In this document: piece after piece, positions 1 through 6,620 of the stretch
Position numbering within the stretch: position 1 is the first letter of the stretch
Layout of the letters: every line of letters starts with the position of its first letter
Source: Paraburkholderia sp. CNPSo 3274
Lineage (GTDB): Bacteria > Pseudomonadota > Gammaproteobacteria > Burkholderiales > Burkholderiaceae
Reading direction: 5' to 3'
DNA length: 64,000 nucleotides
Assembly (NCBI RefSeq): GCF_024206475.1
Contig: NZ_JAMBPR010000014.1
Coordinates: forward strand, 62,001-126,000
Notes under the pieces: model-generated
What the model was told of the DNA's origin: nothing
Databases searched by the model: none
The model's input: only the letters and a program-made list of their open reading frames with translations
Made by a program: the position numbers and the translations under genes

Positions 1-53
1 AGCCGTTGCAATTTGAACGGGCTCGCGGCCCGACGACAGGAGAAGAACATCTC

Positions 54-1116
54 ATGTATGACTTCATCTAGACAACGCAGGCGTCGAGAGTCGTATTCGG
101 TGCTGGATGCATGAAGCTGATTCAGCAGGGAGTCGAGACTCGGGGCGCCCGCCGCGCGCTGATTATTTGTACTCCGGAGCAGAAAGCGCAGGCAGAGGTG
201 GTTTCATCTCTTCTCGGTCCGTCGAGCGCGGGAGTCTTCGACGGTGCTCAAATGCACGTTCCCATCGAGAACGCCCGCCGCGCGCGTGAACACGCGAAGT
301 TCGTGGAAGCGGACTGCGCGGTCGCTATTGGAGGCGGCTCGACCATTGGCCTCGGTAAGGCGATCGCGCTGGAATCGTCATTGCCGATCATCGCGATTCC
401 GACGACCTACGCGGGGTCGGAGATGACACCCCATATACGGTATCACCGAGAACGGTCTGAAGAGAACCGGGCGCGACGTCAGGGTGTTGCCGAAGGCTGT
501 GTTGTTCGACCCGCAGTTGACTATTGGGCTCCCCGTTCAACTCTCGATTGTCAGCGGCCTGAACGCGATCGCGCATGCCGCAGAGGGAATGTACTCACAG
601 GACGGAAATCCCGTCATGTCGTTGATGGCGGAGGAGGACATTCGTTCGCTCGCAGATGGCCTTCGTGCAGTGAGGAAGAACAGCAAGGATCTAGCGGCGC
701 GCGGTGACTGTCTCTATGGGGCGTGGCTGTGTGGAATGGTGCTGGAGAGCGTTGGCATGGCCCTTCATCACAAGCTTTGTCACACCTTGGGGGGAACATT
801 CAACCTTCCTCATGCTGAGACACATGCGATAGTTTTGCCTCATGCTCTCGCGTACAACAGCACTGTCGCGGACGAGGAGATGGGTCGAATTGCCAGGGCG
901 CTGAACGTAGACTCCGCGCCAGACGGACTGTATGACCTTAACCAGGAACTCGGAGTGCCGCCAGGCCTTCGTGATATCGGGTTGGAGGAAACCGATCTTG
1001 ATTACGCCTGCGAGGTTGCGTTGTCAAACCCTTACTGGAATCCGCGACCGATAGAGGAAAAGCCCCTCAGATCTCTCCTGCAGCGGGCCTGGGCGGGAAC
1101 TCGTCCGGCAGCTTAG
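54..1116 (+). pseudogene. maleylacetate reductase, disrupted by a nonsense codon and a frameshift
   Basis: Iron-type alcohol dehydrogenase family; an intact enzyme would reduce maleylacetate to 3-oxoadipate at the end of hydroxyquinol or chlorocatechol degradation. A strong ribosome site (AGGAG at 38-42) precedes ATG 54. The frame reads MYDFI, then TAG at 69-71, then TTQASRVVFGAG, where family members usually read FIY plus about five residues plus RVVFG. The TAG thus seems to replace a Tyr codon. The frame is open again through the nucleotide-binding part (GGGSTIGLGKA) until about 430, where a run of four C (429-432) shifts it by one. Dropping one C joins SEMTP to IYGITENGLK. The second half, in the other frame, carries the family signature (CHTLGGTFNLPHAETHA) and ends normally at 1114-1116. 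The two lesions are independent, so a dead gene is more likely than one sequencing error. Alternatively, MYDFI-stop could end an upstream gene and translation restart at 111. Confidence 0.85.
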
Positions 1117-1378
1117 CCGTGGTGCGAAGCCGCCACGAGGCAGCACATCAAGCAACATCACAGGCTGTGGCGGTTGCCGCGGCAGCGGAGTCGCTCAATC
1201 AGCAGACGTCTGGCGATCCAAGCTTCCGGCCCAGGTAACAACGCCGGAGCGATTTTTCGCTTGTTGCGGCCCATGGTGTCCTCGGAAAAACCCCCGAGAG
1301 ATGGGAGGAGTGGCGGGGCCGAACTCGATTTCCACGCCTCTGTTGCAGTAGTTTCACTCGCATGCTCCGCACGACGCG

Positions 1379-1681
1379 TTACTCGGCGCGGCAATTGCAT
1401 CGCGTGAGCTTACGATAGATCTGAAACGCGAGCCCGCCGGTCACCACGATCAATGCGCCACCGATACTCGAGTCGACACTCGCCATGACCTCGGTGAGAT
1501 AGATCGCGGCTCCTGCTATCAGGGGATGAAAGGGCGCCTTATTATGAAGTTCATCCACTTGAAATCTCCAATGTATAGACCGCGGCCGGACAGCCCGCGC
1601 AATGCCTTTCCACTTGATACCGAAGGCGGCCTTGTCGCTGATGCGCTGCAATGTTTCGCATATCTGATTTCGCTTTTTCAT
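1379..1681 (-). CDS. small hypothetical protein with one likely membrane segment
   Basis: 100 residues and not recognised. The N-terminus is basic (MKKRNQIC). Residues about 54-90 contain two hydrophobic stretches (PLIAGAAIYLTEVMA and GGALIVVTGGLAF), followed by a basic Cys-containing tail, so it may be a small inner-membrane protein. The ribosome site is weak (AGGA about 14 bases upstream). It sits alone in a region of degraded genes and could be a fragment. Evidence for coding is limited to frame length and the plausible hydrophobic pattern. Confidence 0.35.
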   Translation of the reverse strand: MKKRNQICETLQRISDKAAFGIKWKGIARAVRPRSIHWRFQVDELHNKAPFHPLIAGAAIYLTEVMASVDSSIGGALIVVTGGLAFQIYRKLTRCNCRAE

Positions 1682-2276
1682 GATCGACCAATCGTCCTGT
1701 CTAGCTACTGCACCGTTCTTTTTCCTCTTTCCCGAGGATGTAGATCAATCGTAGCGATCGCATGAGCGCGATTCAATTACCTCACGGGTAATCGGGAATC
1801 GTCGATGAAGCGCGGGCGCGCGAGTACAGAGCAACTCGGCGACCGCCATCAGCGGCGAGAACGTACGCTCCCAGTTATGCGGCGCGCCGGAGGCCACGTC
1901 AAAGAGTTGACGCGACAACGTCTTCGTCGAACGGTTGTGGCGCAGCGTGAACTACAGTTGTTGGTCAGGCAGCCAGCACTCCGATATGCACCGCATCTTC
2001 GTAATCCTGCGATAGCAGGTCCTCAGTTCCGAAGAAATCGTTGGCACTTTCGTCCAGCCGGGTGCGGTCCAGCCCTCCATCGCGATTGCACGAAAAGAGG
2101 GATTTGTAGGGCAACGAAAGTGCATTCACTGGACTCACGCCGTTCATGACTGGTTCCTGTTATTCAACGGTCGCCGCTGCAGGATCGCGAAAGAGACCGC
2201 GACTGAAACCGCGCGTGTGTTGCATGGCGAAATCCTTGGCAACCCGTGCTTGATTCGGAGTACGGAATATCAAAGA
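1682..2276. other. gene-poor stretch with transposase debris
   Basis: No convincing intact gene was found. The stretch holds an inverted repeat ATTACC-TCACG-GGTAAT at 1776-1792 and a short IS3-type transposase fragment at 1911-1955. Reading frames present on either strand have no recognisable family and are rich in Arg/His/Gln, as expected of shadow frames. It is best read as a scar of past insertions. Confidence 0.5.
1911..1955 (+). mobile_element. IS3-family transposase (OrfB) remnant
   Basis: One plus-strand frame reads RDNVFVERLWRSVNY, which matches the very conserved block near the C-terminal end of IS3-group DDE transposases (usually DNVFVERLWRSVKYEE). A TGA lies directly before it and the match stops right after NY, so only about 15 codons survive. 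No terminal inverted repeats were recognised. It shows that an IS3-type element once occupied this site. Confidence 0.7.
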
Positions 2277-2297
2277 CCCTTTCCCGGCGGGAAAGGG
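2277..2297 (-). terminator. intrinsic terminator candidate after the AhpD-like gene
   Basis: CCCTTTCCC-GGC-GGGAAAGGG forms a perfect 9-bp stem with a 3-nt loop. Read on the minus strand it lies 60 bp past the stop of the gene at 2358-2906 and is followed by TCTTTGATATT, a modest T-rich tail. Confidence 0.6.
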
Positions 2298-2357
2298 CTT
2301 GAACGAGGCATTCTGCGGCAGCGGGTTTTGGTGGTGCTCCCGCCGCTCAAACTCACT

Positions 2358-2906
2358 TCAGGCCTTCCACGCGTAGGGCTGGAAGAGTTCTTCGAGGGGC
2401 GGCTGGGTGACGCTTGCGGTGTAGTTCGTGATCGTCGAGGCGGCGATTACGAGGATGACGTCGAGCACGAGTGCCTGATCGAAGCCAGCCTCGGTGAACG
2501 CAGCGATGTCGTGATCGTCGACGTGGCCGCGGTTTTCGATCAGCGTGCGTGCCAGGCGCGACAGCGCCGCAAGCTTGGGGTCCTGCGGGAGGCGGCGCTC
2601 GCGGATCGCCTGCACGTCGGCCTCGCTCAGGCCTTCCTTGAGCCCGAGGTACGAGTGGAATGCGACCGGCCAGGTGGCGCCATTGGTCACCGCATTGGTG
2701 AGCAGCAGGACCTGGACATGCGCTTCGCTGAAGTTGCCGCCATGCGCCTGCTGAAACAGGCCGACGAGGCCATTGATGAGCTTCGGCGAGCTGGCAATTG
2801 CGCCAGCGATATTGGGCACCATGCCAAAGGCCTGAGCAAGTCCGTTCAGCGCGGGCTTCGATTGTTCGGGTGCGGATTCAAGCGTATAGATGGGGAAGTG
2901 AGCCAC
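2358..2906 (-). CDS. carboxymuconolactone decarboxylase / AhpD-like protein lacking the redox cysteines
   Basis: 182 residues, the usual length for the peroxidase-related CMD branch. The helical core with TNAVTNGATWPVAFHSYLG (about 102-120) aligns with the AhpD active site NNCxYCxxAH, but both Cys positions are Ala and Pro, while the final His and the hydrophobic frame are kept. There is no Cys in that segment, so the usual thiol peroxidase chemistry is unlikely. Start: GTG at 2906 with AAGGA six bases upstream. A promoter and palindrome lie upstream at 2960-3005, and an intrinsic terminator lies downstream. The gene lies 110 bp after an MmyB-type ligand-binding gene on the same strand. Family assignment is good; function is unknown. 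Confidence 0.75.
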   Translation of the reverse strand: MAHFPIYTLESAPEQSKPALNGLAQAFGMVPNIAGAIASSPKLINGLVGLFQQAHGGNFSEAHVQVLLLTNAVTNGATWPVAFHSYLGLKEGLSEADVQAIRERRLPQDPKLAALSRLARTLIENRGHVDDHDIAAFTEAGFDQALVLDVILVIAASTITNYTASVTQPPLEELFQPYAWKA

Positions 2907-2959
2907 GATATTTCCTTGAGAGTTGGAGGTGTCGCTACGTTGGATCAGGCGACAAGCAC

Positions 2960-3005
2960 AGATTAGTCAGAGATACGAGGCTCGCCAATTACATGGCAGG
3001 TAATT
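2960..3005 (-). promoter_or_regulatory. sigma70-like promoter with palindromic operator for the AhpD-like gene
   Basis: On the minus strand TTGGCG (2983-2988) and TAATCT (2960-2965) are separated by exactly 17 bp. An inverted repeat, AATTAC-N7-GTAATT (2987-3005), overlaps the upstream edge of the -35 box, a position suited to repressor or activator binding. The half-site ATTAC also occurs in the inverted repeat at 1776-1792. Confidence 0.5.
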
Positions 3006-3016
3006 AGCAAGCCAAA

Positions 3017-3646
3017 TCATTCGCAGGCCGCGTCGAGCAGGGCGATGTGCCGCGCTTCGGTTTCGTCGTCGGCAGGAAACATGCATTCGATCCGCAGTTC
3101 CTGTGCAGCGACCGTCAGCGGTGTTCCGACCGTTGTGATCAACGAGAAGTAGTTGAGTACGGCGCCGTTGTTGATGAAGCCCATCGGCACCATCGGCAGC
3201 GTGGAAGCAGAGCCGGCCATCCCTTGCGATCGCCATTCAGGGCGCACGCCGGGGTAGGACAGCAGCGCGTCGAGGAGCTGTTGCGTCTGGAGATCGACGA
3301 CGTGACCAACCGATTCGCGCTGCACGCACTGGATAAGGCTGCGTGCCACCGCCTCCCAGTTGGCCATATGGGGCCGCAAGCCTCGGGGATCGAAGATCAG
3401 GTGCAGGATGTTGCGCGGCCCCGCGCGTTCCGCCATATCGACGAAGCAGTTGAAGAAGTCCGGCGCGGCACGGTTGGTCATCAGCACGTTCCAGTACCGG
3501 TCCATGACGATCGCCGGAAACGGCTCGTGCAGCTGCAGAACACGCCTGGCCGCATCCGTCACCAGCGACATCTCCTGGGCATTCCACGCCGTTTCCGAAT
3601 ACATTGGCGCGTTCGACACTGGCTGGTTGAGGTCCAATGTGCTCAT
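3017..3646 (-). CDS. stand-alone MmyB-type ligand-binding domain protein, no HTH
   Basis: 209 residues. From about residue 40 it matches the ligand-binding half of MmyB-like XRE regulators: PFPAIVMDRYWNVLMTNRAA, then NILHLIFDPRGLRP, then a C-terminal block with NYFSLITTVGTP and RIECMFPAD. In the family this half follows an N-terminal helix-turn-helix of about 70 residues. Here only about 38 unrelated residues precede it. The start (ATG 3646, GGAAAG upstream) is preceded by an AT-rich non-coding stretch, with no HTH in any frame. It is either a truncated regulator or a genuine HTH-free sensor. It lies upstream of the AhpD-like gene on the same strand, and the two may form a unit. Confidence 0.7.
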   Translation of the reverse strand: MSTLDLNQPVSNAPMYSETAWNAQEMSLVTDAARRVLQLHEPFPAIVMDRYWNVLMTNRAAPDFFNCFVDMAERAGPRNILHLIFDPRGLRPHMANWEAVARSLIQCVQRESVGHVVDLQTQQLLDALLSYPGVRPEWRSQGMAGSASTLPMVPMGFINNGAVLNYFSLITTVGTPLTVAAQELRIECMFPADDETEARHIALLDAACE

Positions 3647-3717
3647 GGTCTTTCCGTATGTATCAGGACGAACGGTCCGTTGAGGTCGATGTGCAATCGC
3701 GCTCGACCGGATAGCGG

Positions 3718-3822
3718 AAATTATCGATTCGTGAGCGGAAAGCTGCGCTATTTGTATTTATGTTAGCGAACGGTGAGCCAGACGTGGTCCGAATATAATT
3801 TTACATAATGCAAATTATCGAT
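3718..3822. repeat. pair of 11-bp direct repeats in an AT-rich intergenic stretch
   Basis: AAATTATCGAT occurs at 3718-3728 and again at 3812-3822, identical, 94 bp apart. The stretch 3720-3830 is clearly more AT-rich than its surroundings and lies between the MmyB-type gene and the ISNCY remnant. It is probably the promoter region of the former. No protein can be assigned to the sites. Confidence 0.4.
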
Positions 3823-3899
3823 GTTTTGCGTGTGGGGGCTACGTCCTAATGTCGTGTTCGGGGGTGCGGCGGAATTCTTGGACTATTAGGAGCTGGTCC

Positions 3900-4049
3900 A
3901 TGTATCCTGGTGCACTGGTGACACTGAACATGCGCGAACTCGACCGTCTGAAGATGATCCAGGCGGTGGCCGAAACGGGTTTGAAGCCTGGGCGCGCCGC
4001 TGATCGGCGACTTGCCGAGCCGCAACGTCAGTTCGCGGACCGCCTCTTG
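3900..4049 (+). mobile_element. ISNCY-family transposase, N-terminal remnant
   Basis: ATG 3900 follows a good ribosome site (TAGGAG) and opens a frame with VTLNMRELDRLKMIQAVAE and LKPGRAADR, the characteristic beginning of ISNCY-family transposases (an HTH that reads like MRELDRLKVIQ...AAERLGLSxRQxRRLLR). The match becomes imperfect after AADR, recovers as RQFADRLLR near 4028-4050, then ends where the truncated dehydrogenase begins on the other strand. The DDE catalytic part is missing, so the element is dead. It apparently removed the 3' half of the neighbouring gene. Confidence 0.7.
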
Positions 4050-4363
4050 AGGCTTTCAGTGGCGGCTTCGATAATCAGCCCCGCAGCACCGAGCCGCTGA
4101 TAGTCCGTGGACGTCTCGATGCGCGCGAGCGCGGCATCGCTGGCCGCCGCGTCCAGCTTGCCTTTCGCTATGAGTCGATCAAGGCTTCCTTTCAGCGCGG
4201 TGAAACCGCTGTCGAGCGCTGCTTCGGTGACGTCTATCACGATCACGCGCAGGCCAGCGAGCGCGGCGACCTGCGCGATGCCGGAACCCATCGTCCCGGC
4301 GCCCACGATTCCCAATGTTTCGATCTGCGTGGCTTTATATCGTGCGCCCGAAGGCGCGCTCAA
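4028..4363 (-). pseudogene. 3-hydroxyacyl-CoA dehydrogenase, 3'-truncated by the ISNCY remnant
   Basis: The N-terminal Rossmann domain of 3-hydroxybutyryl-CoA dehydrogenase is clear (LGIVGAGTMGSGIAQVAALAG, then an Asp about 25 residues on). It runs to about LIIEAATES, where the family continues with the rest of the NAD domain and a C-terminal helical domain. Here the frame enters transposase sequence near 4050 and stops at 4028. Only about 105 of some 285 residues remain. The probable start is TTG at 4363, one base after the thiolase stop codon (4365-4367). No better in-frame start is available without overlapping the thiolase gene. The pairing of thiolase and dehydrogenase suggests a former PHB or beta-oxidation operon. 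Confidence 0.75.
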
Positions 4364-4364
4364 G

Positions 4365-5552
4365 TCACTGGACGTTTTTGAAAATGGCGGCGATCCCCTG
4401 CCCTCCGCCAATGCACATCGTGACGAGCGCGTAACGGCCACCGATGCGCTTGAGTTCGTGCAGCGCCTTCACGGCGATCAGTGCCCCAGTCGCGCCAATG
4501 GGATGGCCGAGCGAAATACCCGAACCATTCGGATTCACCTTTTCAGGGTCCAGGCCCAGTTCCTGCGTGACCGCGCATGCCTGTGCGGCAAAAGCCTCGT
4601 TCGACTCGATCACATCGAGGTCCGCGACGGACAGTCCCGCGCGCTGCAACGCAAGACGCGTAGCCGGCACCGGGCCAATGCCCATGTAGAGGGGATCGAC
4701 GCCCGCGTGCGCGTATGCTACGAGTTTTGCCATCGGCGCGAGGCCGCGCGCTTCGGCCGCTTCGCGCGACATCAGCAGGACGGCTGCGCCTGCGTCGTTG
4801 ATGCCGGAAGCGTTGCCCGCTGTGACCGTACCGTTCTCTTTCGCGAATACGGGCTTGAGCTTCGAGAAGTCGTCGATCGTTGCATCGTGGCGCAAATGTT
4901 CGTCTGTGTCGAAGACGGTCTCGCGCCCTTTCACCGTGCGCTTGACCGGCACGATCTGGCTGGCAAACCGGCCCTCGGCGATCGCTCGCGCCGCGCGGCG
5001 ATGCGATTCGAGCGCGAGATTGTCCTGGCGCTCGCGCGTGATGCCGTAACGGCCCGCGACATTTTCGGCCGTCACGCCCATCGGCACGGTGTGAAAAGGA
5101 TCATTGAGCGCGCCCAGCATCATGTCGATGAGGCGCGCGTCGCCCATACGTGCGCCGAAGCGCGCCTCGGTCGTGATATACGGCGCCCGGCTCATGTTCT
5201 CCGCGCCAGCGCCGATCGCCACATCAGCATCGCCGAGCAGAATGGTCTGCGCGGCGGAAACGATCGCCTGCAAGCCCGAACCGCACAGGCGGTTGACGTT
5301 GAACGCGGGCGTCGATTCGGGAATGCCGGCGTTGATTGCAGCGACGCGAGACAGGTAAAAGTCCCGCGGCTCGGTGGCGATCACATTGCCGAACACCACA
5401 TGCCCCACGTCCTTTGCCTCGACGTGGCTTCGCGCGAGCAGTTCGCGCACGACGATTGCACCGAGTTCGGTTGGCGGCACATCTTTCAGGCTGCCGCCGA
5501 ATTTGCCGATCGCGGTCCGCACACCGCCCACCACCACGACTTCCCTGCTCAT
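4365..5552 (-). CDS. bktB: acetyl-CoA acetyltransferase / beta-ketothiolase, BktB-like
   Basis: 395 residues. Condenses acyl-CoA with acetyl-CoA or cleaves 3-ketoacyl-CoA; BktB-type enzymes also handle C5 substrates for polyhydroxyalkanoates. The catalytic residues fall on the BktB numbers: Cys90 (NRLCGSG), His350 (GHPIGATG) and Cys380 (MCIGGGQ), with NEAFA at about 318-322. Start ATG 5552 with GAGGA six bases upstream. It is the first gene of a minus-strand pair whose second gene (3-hydroxyacyl-CoA dehydrogenase) is truncated. This enzyme appears intact. Two 16-bp repeats lie 132-168 bp upstream. Confidence 0.93.
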   Translation of the reverse strand: MSREVVVVGGVRTAIGKFGGSLKDVPPTELGAIVVRELLARSHVEAKDVGHVVFGNVIATEPRDFYLSRVAAINAGIPESTPAFNVNRLCGSGLQAIVSAAQTILLGDADVAIGAGAENMSRAPYITTEARFGARMGDARLIDMMLGALNDPFHTVPMGVTAENVAGRYGITRERQDNLALESHRRAARAIAEGRFASQIVPVKRTVKGRETVFDTDEHLRHDATIDDFSKLKPVFAKENGTVTAGNASGINDAGAAVLLMSREAAEARGLAPMAKLVAYAHAGVDPLYMGIGPVPATRLALQRAGLSVADLDVIESNEAFAAQACAVTQELGLDPEKVNPNGSGISLGHPIGATGALIAVKALHELKRIGGRYALVTMCIGGGQGIAAIFKNVQ

Positions 5553-5683
5553 ATGGATTCCTCAATTATCTGTTTGCCGCCTGTGAAGCGCTGGCGCAGC
5601 CTGTTTCCACCCCTGGTCCCGACCTGTTCAGCAAGTACCCAAGGCACGCCGTGGCAATCCTAGCGTCAACAGGCGTCCGGCAG

Positions 5684-5720
5684 ACTGATCAAACTGGCCG
5701 ACATACTGACAAAACTGGCC
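5684..5720. repeat. two 16-bp direct repeats with 21-bp period
   Basis: ACTGATCAAACTGGCC (5684-5699) and ACTGACAAAACTGGCC (5705-5720) match at 14 of 16 positions and start exactly 21 bp apart, two helical turns. They lie between the divergent thiolase (start 5552) and PAP2 phosphatase (start 5924) genes, the arrangement of a tandem activator or repressor site. The rest of this 371-bp intergenic space holds only the promoter described at 5823-5856. Confidence 0.5.
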
Positions 5721-5822
5721 ATGTCATGCCGTCCACGGCGGCCAGACGGCGGACCTCCGTCGTGTCTGTCTGCTGGAGCGATCGCGCAGTATGTGGTCTC
5801 GTCAATGCCGATCCGGCATCCT

Positions 5823-5856
5823 GTTAAGGTTTCGTTAAGGGGCCCGTGCATAGAAT
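5823..5856 (+). promoter_or_regulatory. PmrA/OmpR-type direct-repeat box and -10 for the PAP2 phosphatase
   Basis: GTTAAG-GTTTC-GTTAAG (5823-5839) is a perfect direct repeat with 11-bp period, the format of PmrA (BasR) boxes (TTAAK-N5-6-TTAAK). It ends 11 bp before a -10-like TAGAAT (5851-5856), so it occupies the -35 region as expected for a class II activator site. The phosphatase ATG is 67 bp past the -10. The half-sites begin with G rather than the usual pyrimidine, so the identity of the regulator is inferred. Confidence 0.55.
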
Positions 5857-5923
5857 CGCTTCTGCCGACCGGAACCGCTTTCCAGCGGTGACGCAAGAAC
5901 GGGCGTGAAAACAGAGGGCCCTT

Positions 5924-6526
5924 ATGGATGCAGTCGAAACATTGAACAGAACCATTTTTCTCGCACTGAATGCCACACCCGCAACGCCGCATTGGCTCAT
6001 CGCTTCGGGCACACTGATTGCGGACTATGCGATCCTGTTGGTCCCGGCCATGCTGGTGGCACTATGGCTGACAGGCGCAGACGAGCGGCGCGCGTTGGCC
6101 GTGCGCGCCTGTTTTGCCGGCTTGCTGGCCCTCGGCATCAACCAGCTGATCGGTTTGGCGTGGTATCACCCCCGCCCTTTCGTTAGCGCAACGGGCCATA
6201 CGTTTCTCGCCCATGCTCCCGATTCTTCGTTTCCTAGCGATCATGTGACGTTGCTTTCCGCAGTCTCGTTCACCTTTCTGTACGGCGGGAAGCGGGGAGT
6301 CGGCTTGCTTGCCTTGATCGTCGATGTCGCCGTTGCCTGGGCTCGCATATTTGTCGGTGTGCACTGGCCATTCGACATGATCGGCGCGGCGATCGTCGCC
6401 TGGCTGGCCTGCGTGGTTGGCAGCCCGTTCTGGCGACTCGCGGGCATGGCAGTGACTCGCGCGTTGATCGCGCTGTACAGGAAGGTGCTCGCTGTGCCGA
6501 TTGGCCTGCGATGGTTACGGTCGTAG
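5924..6526 (+). CDS. PAP2-family undecaprenyl-diphosphate phosphatase, BcrC-like
   Basis: 200 residues, polytopic inner-membrane phosphatase. The three PAP2 catalytic motifs are present: WYHPRP (80-85), FPSDH (103-107) and R141 with H147 and D151 in ARIFVGVHWPFD. This spacing and the HPRPFV context fit BcrC-type enzymes, which recycle C55-PP during cell-wall synthesis and can confer bacitracin resistance. Hydrophobic segments occur at about 27-49, 58-78, 105-121, 125-141 and 152-175. A GAGGG ribosome site precedes ATG 5924. The PmrA-like box upstream suggests induction by envelope stress. A lipid A or phosphatidylglycerol phosphatase (LpxE/PgpB-like) is a less likely reading. Confidence 0.85.
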   Translation: MDAVETLNRTIFLALNATPATPHWLIASGTLIADYAILLVPAMLVALWLTGADERRALAVRACFAGLLALGINQLIGLAWYHPRPFVSATGHTFLAHAPDSSFPSDHVTLLSAVSFTFLYGGKRGVGLLALIVDVAVAWARIFVGVHWPFDMIGAAIVAWLACVVGSPFWRLAGMAVTRALIALYRKVLAVPIGLRWLRS

Positions 6527-6620
6527 TGAGCCGCATTGGTGGCGAGAGCTGGCCCCGAATGAGGCGATCCGCTTGCGTCACGCGGTCTGGCGCATCCGGT
6601 AGCCCACGAAGTACGCTGGT

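Noticed and set aside
1805..2149. 114-codon plus-strand frame
   Set aside because: The IS3 transposase motif at 1911-1955 is in a different frame, and the frame itself is Arg-rich with no ribosome site or recognisable domain.
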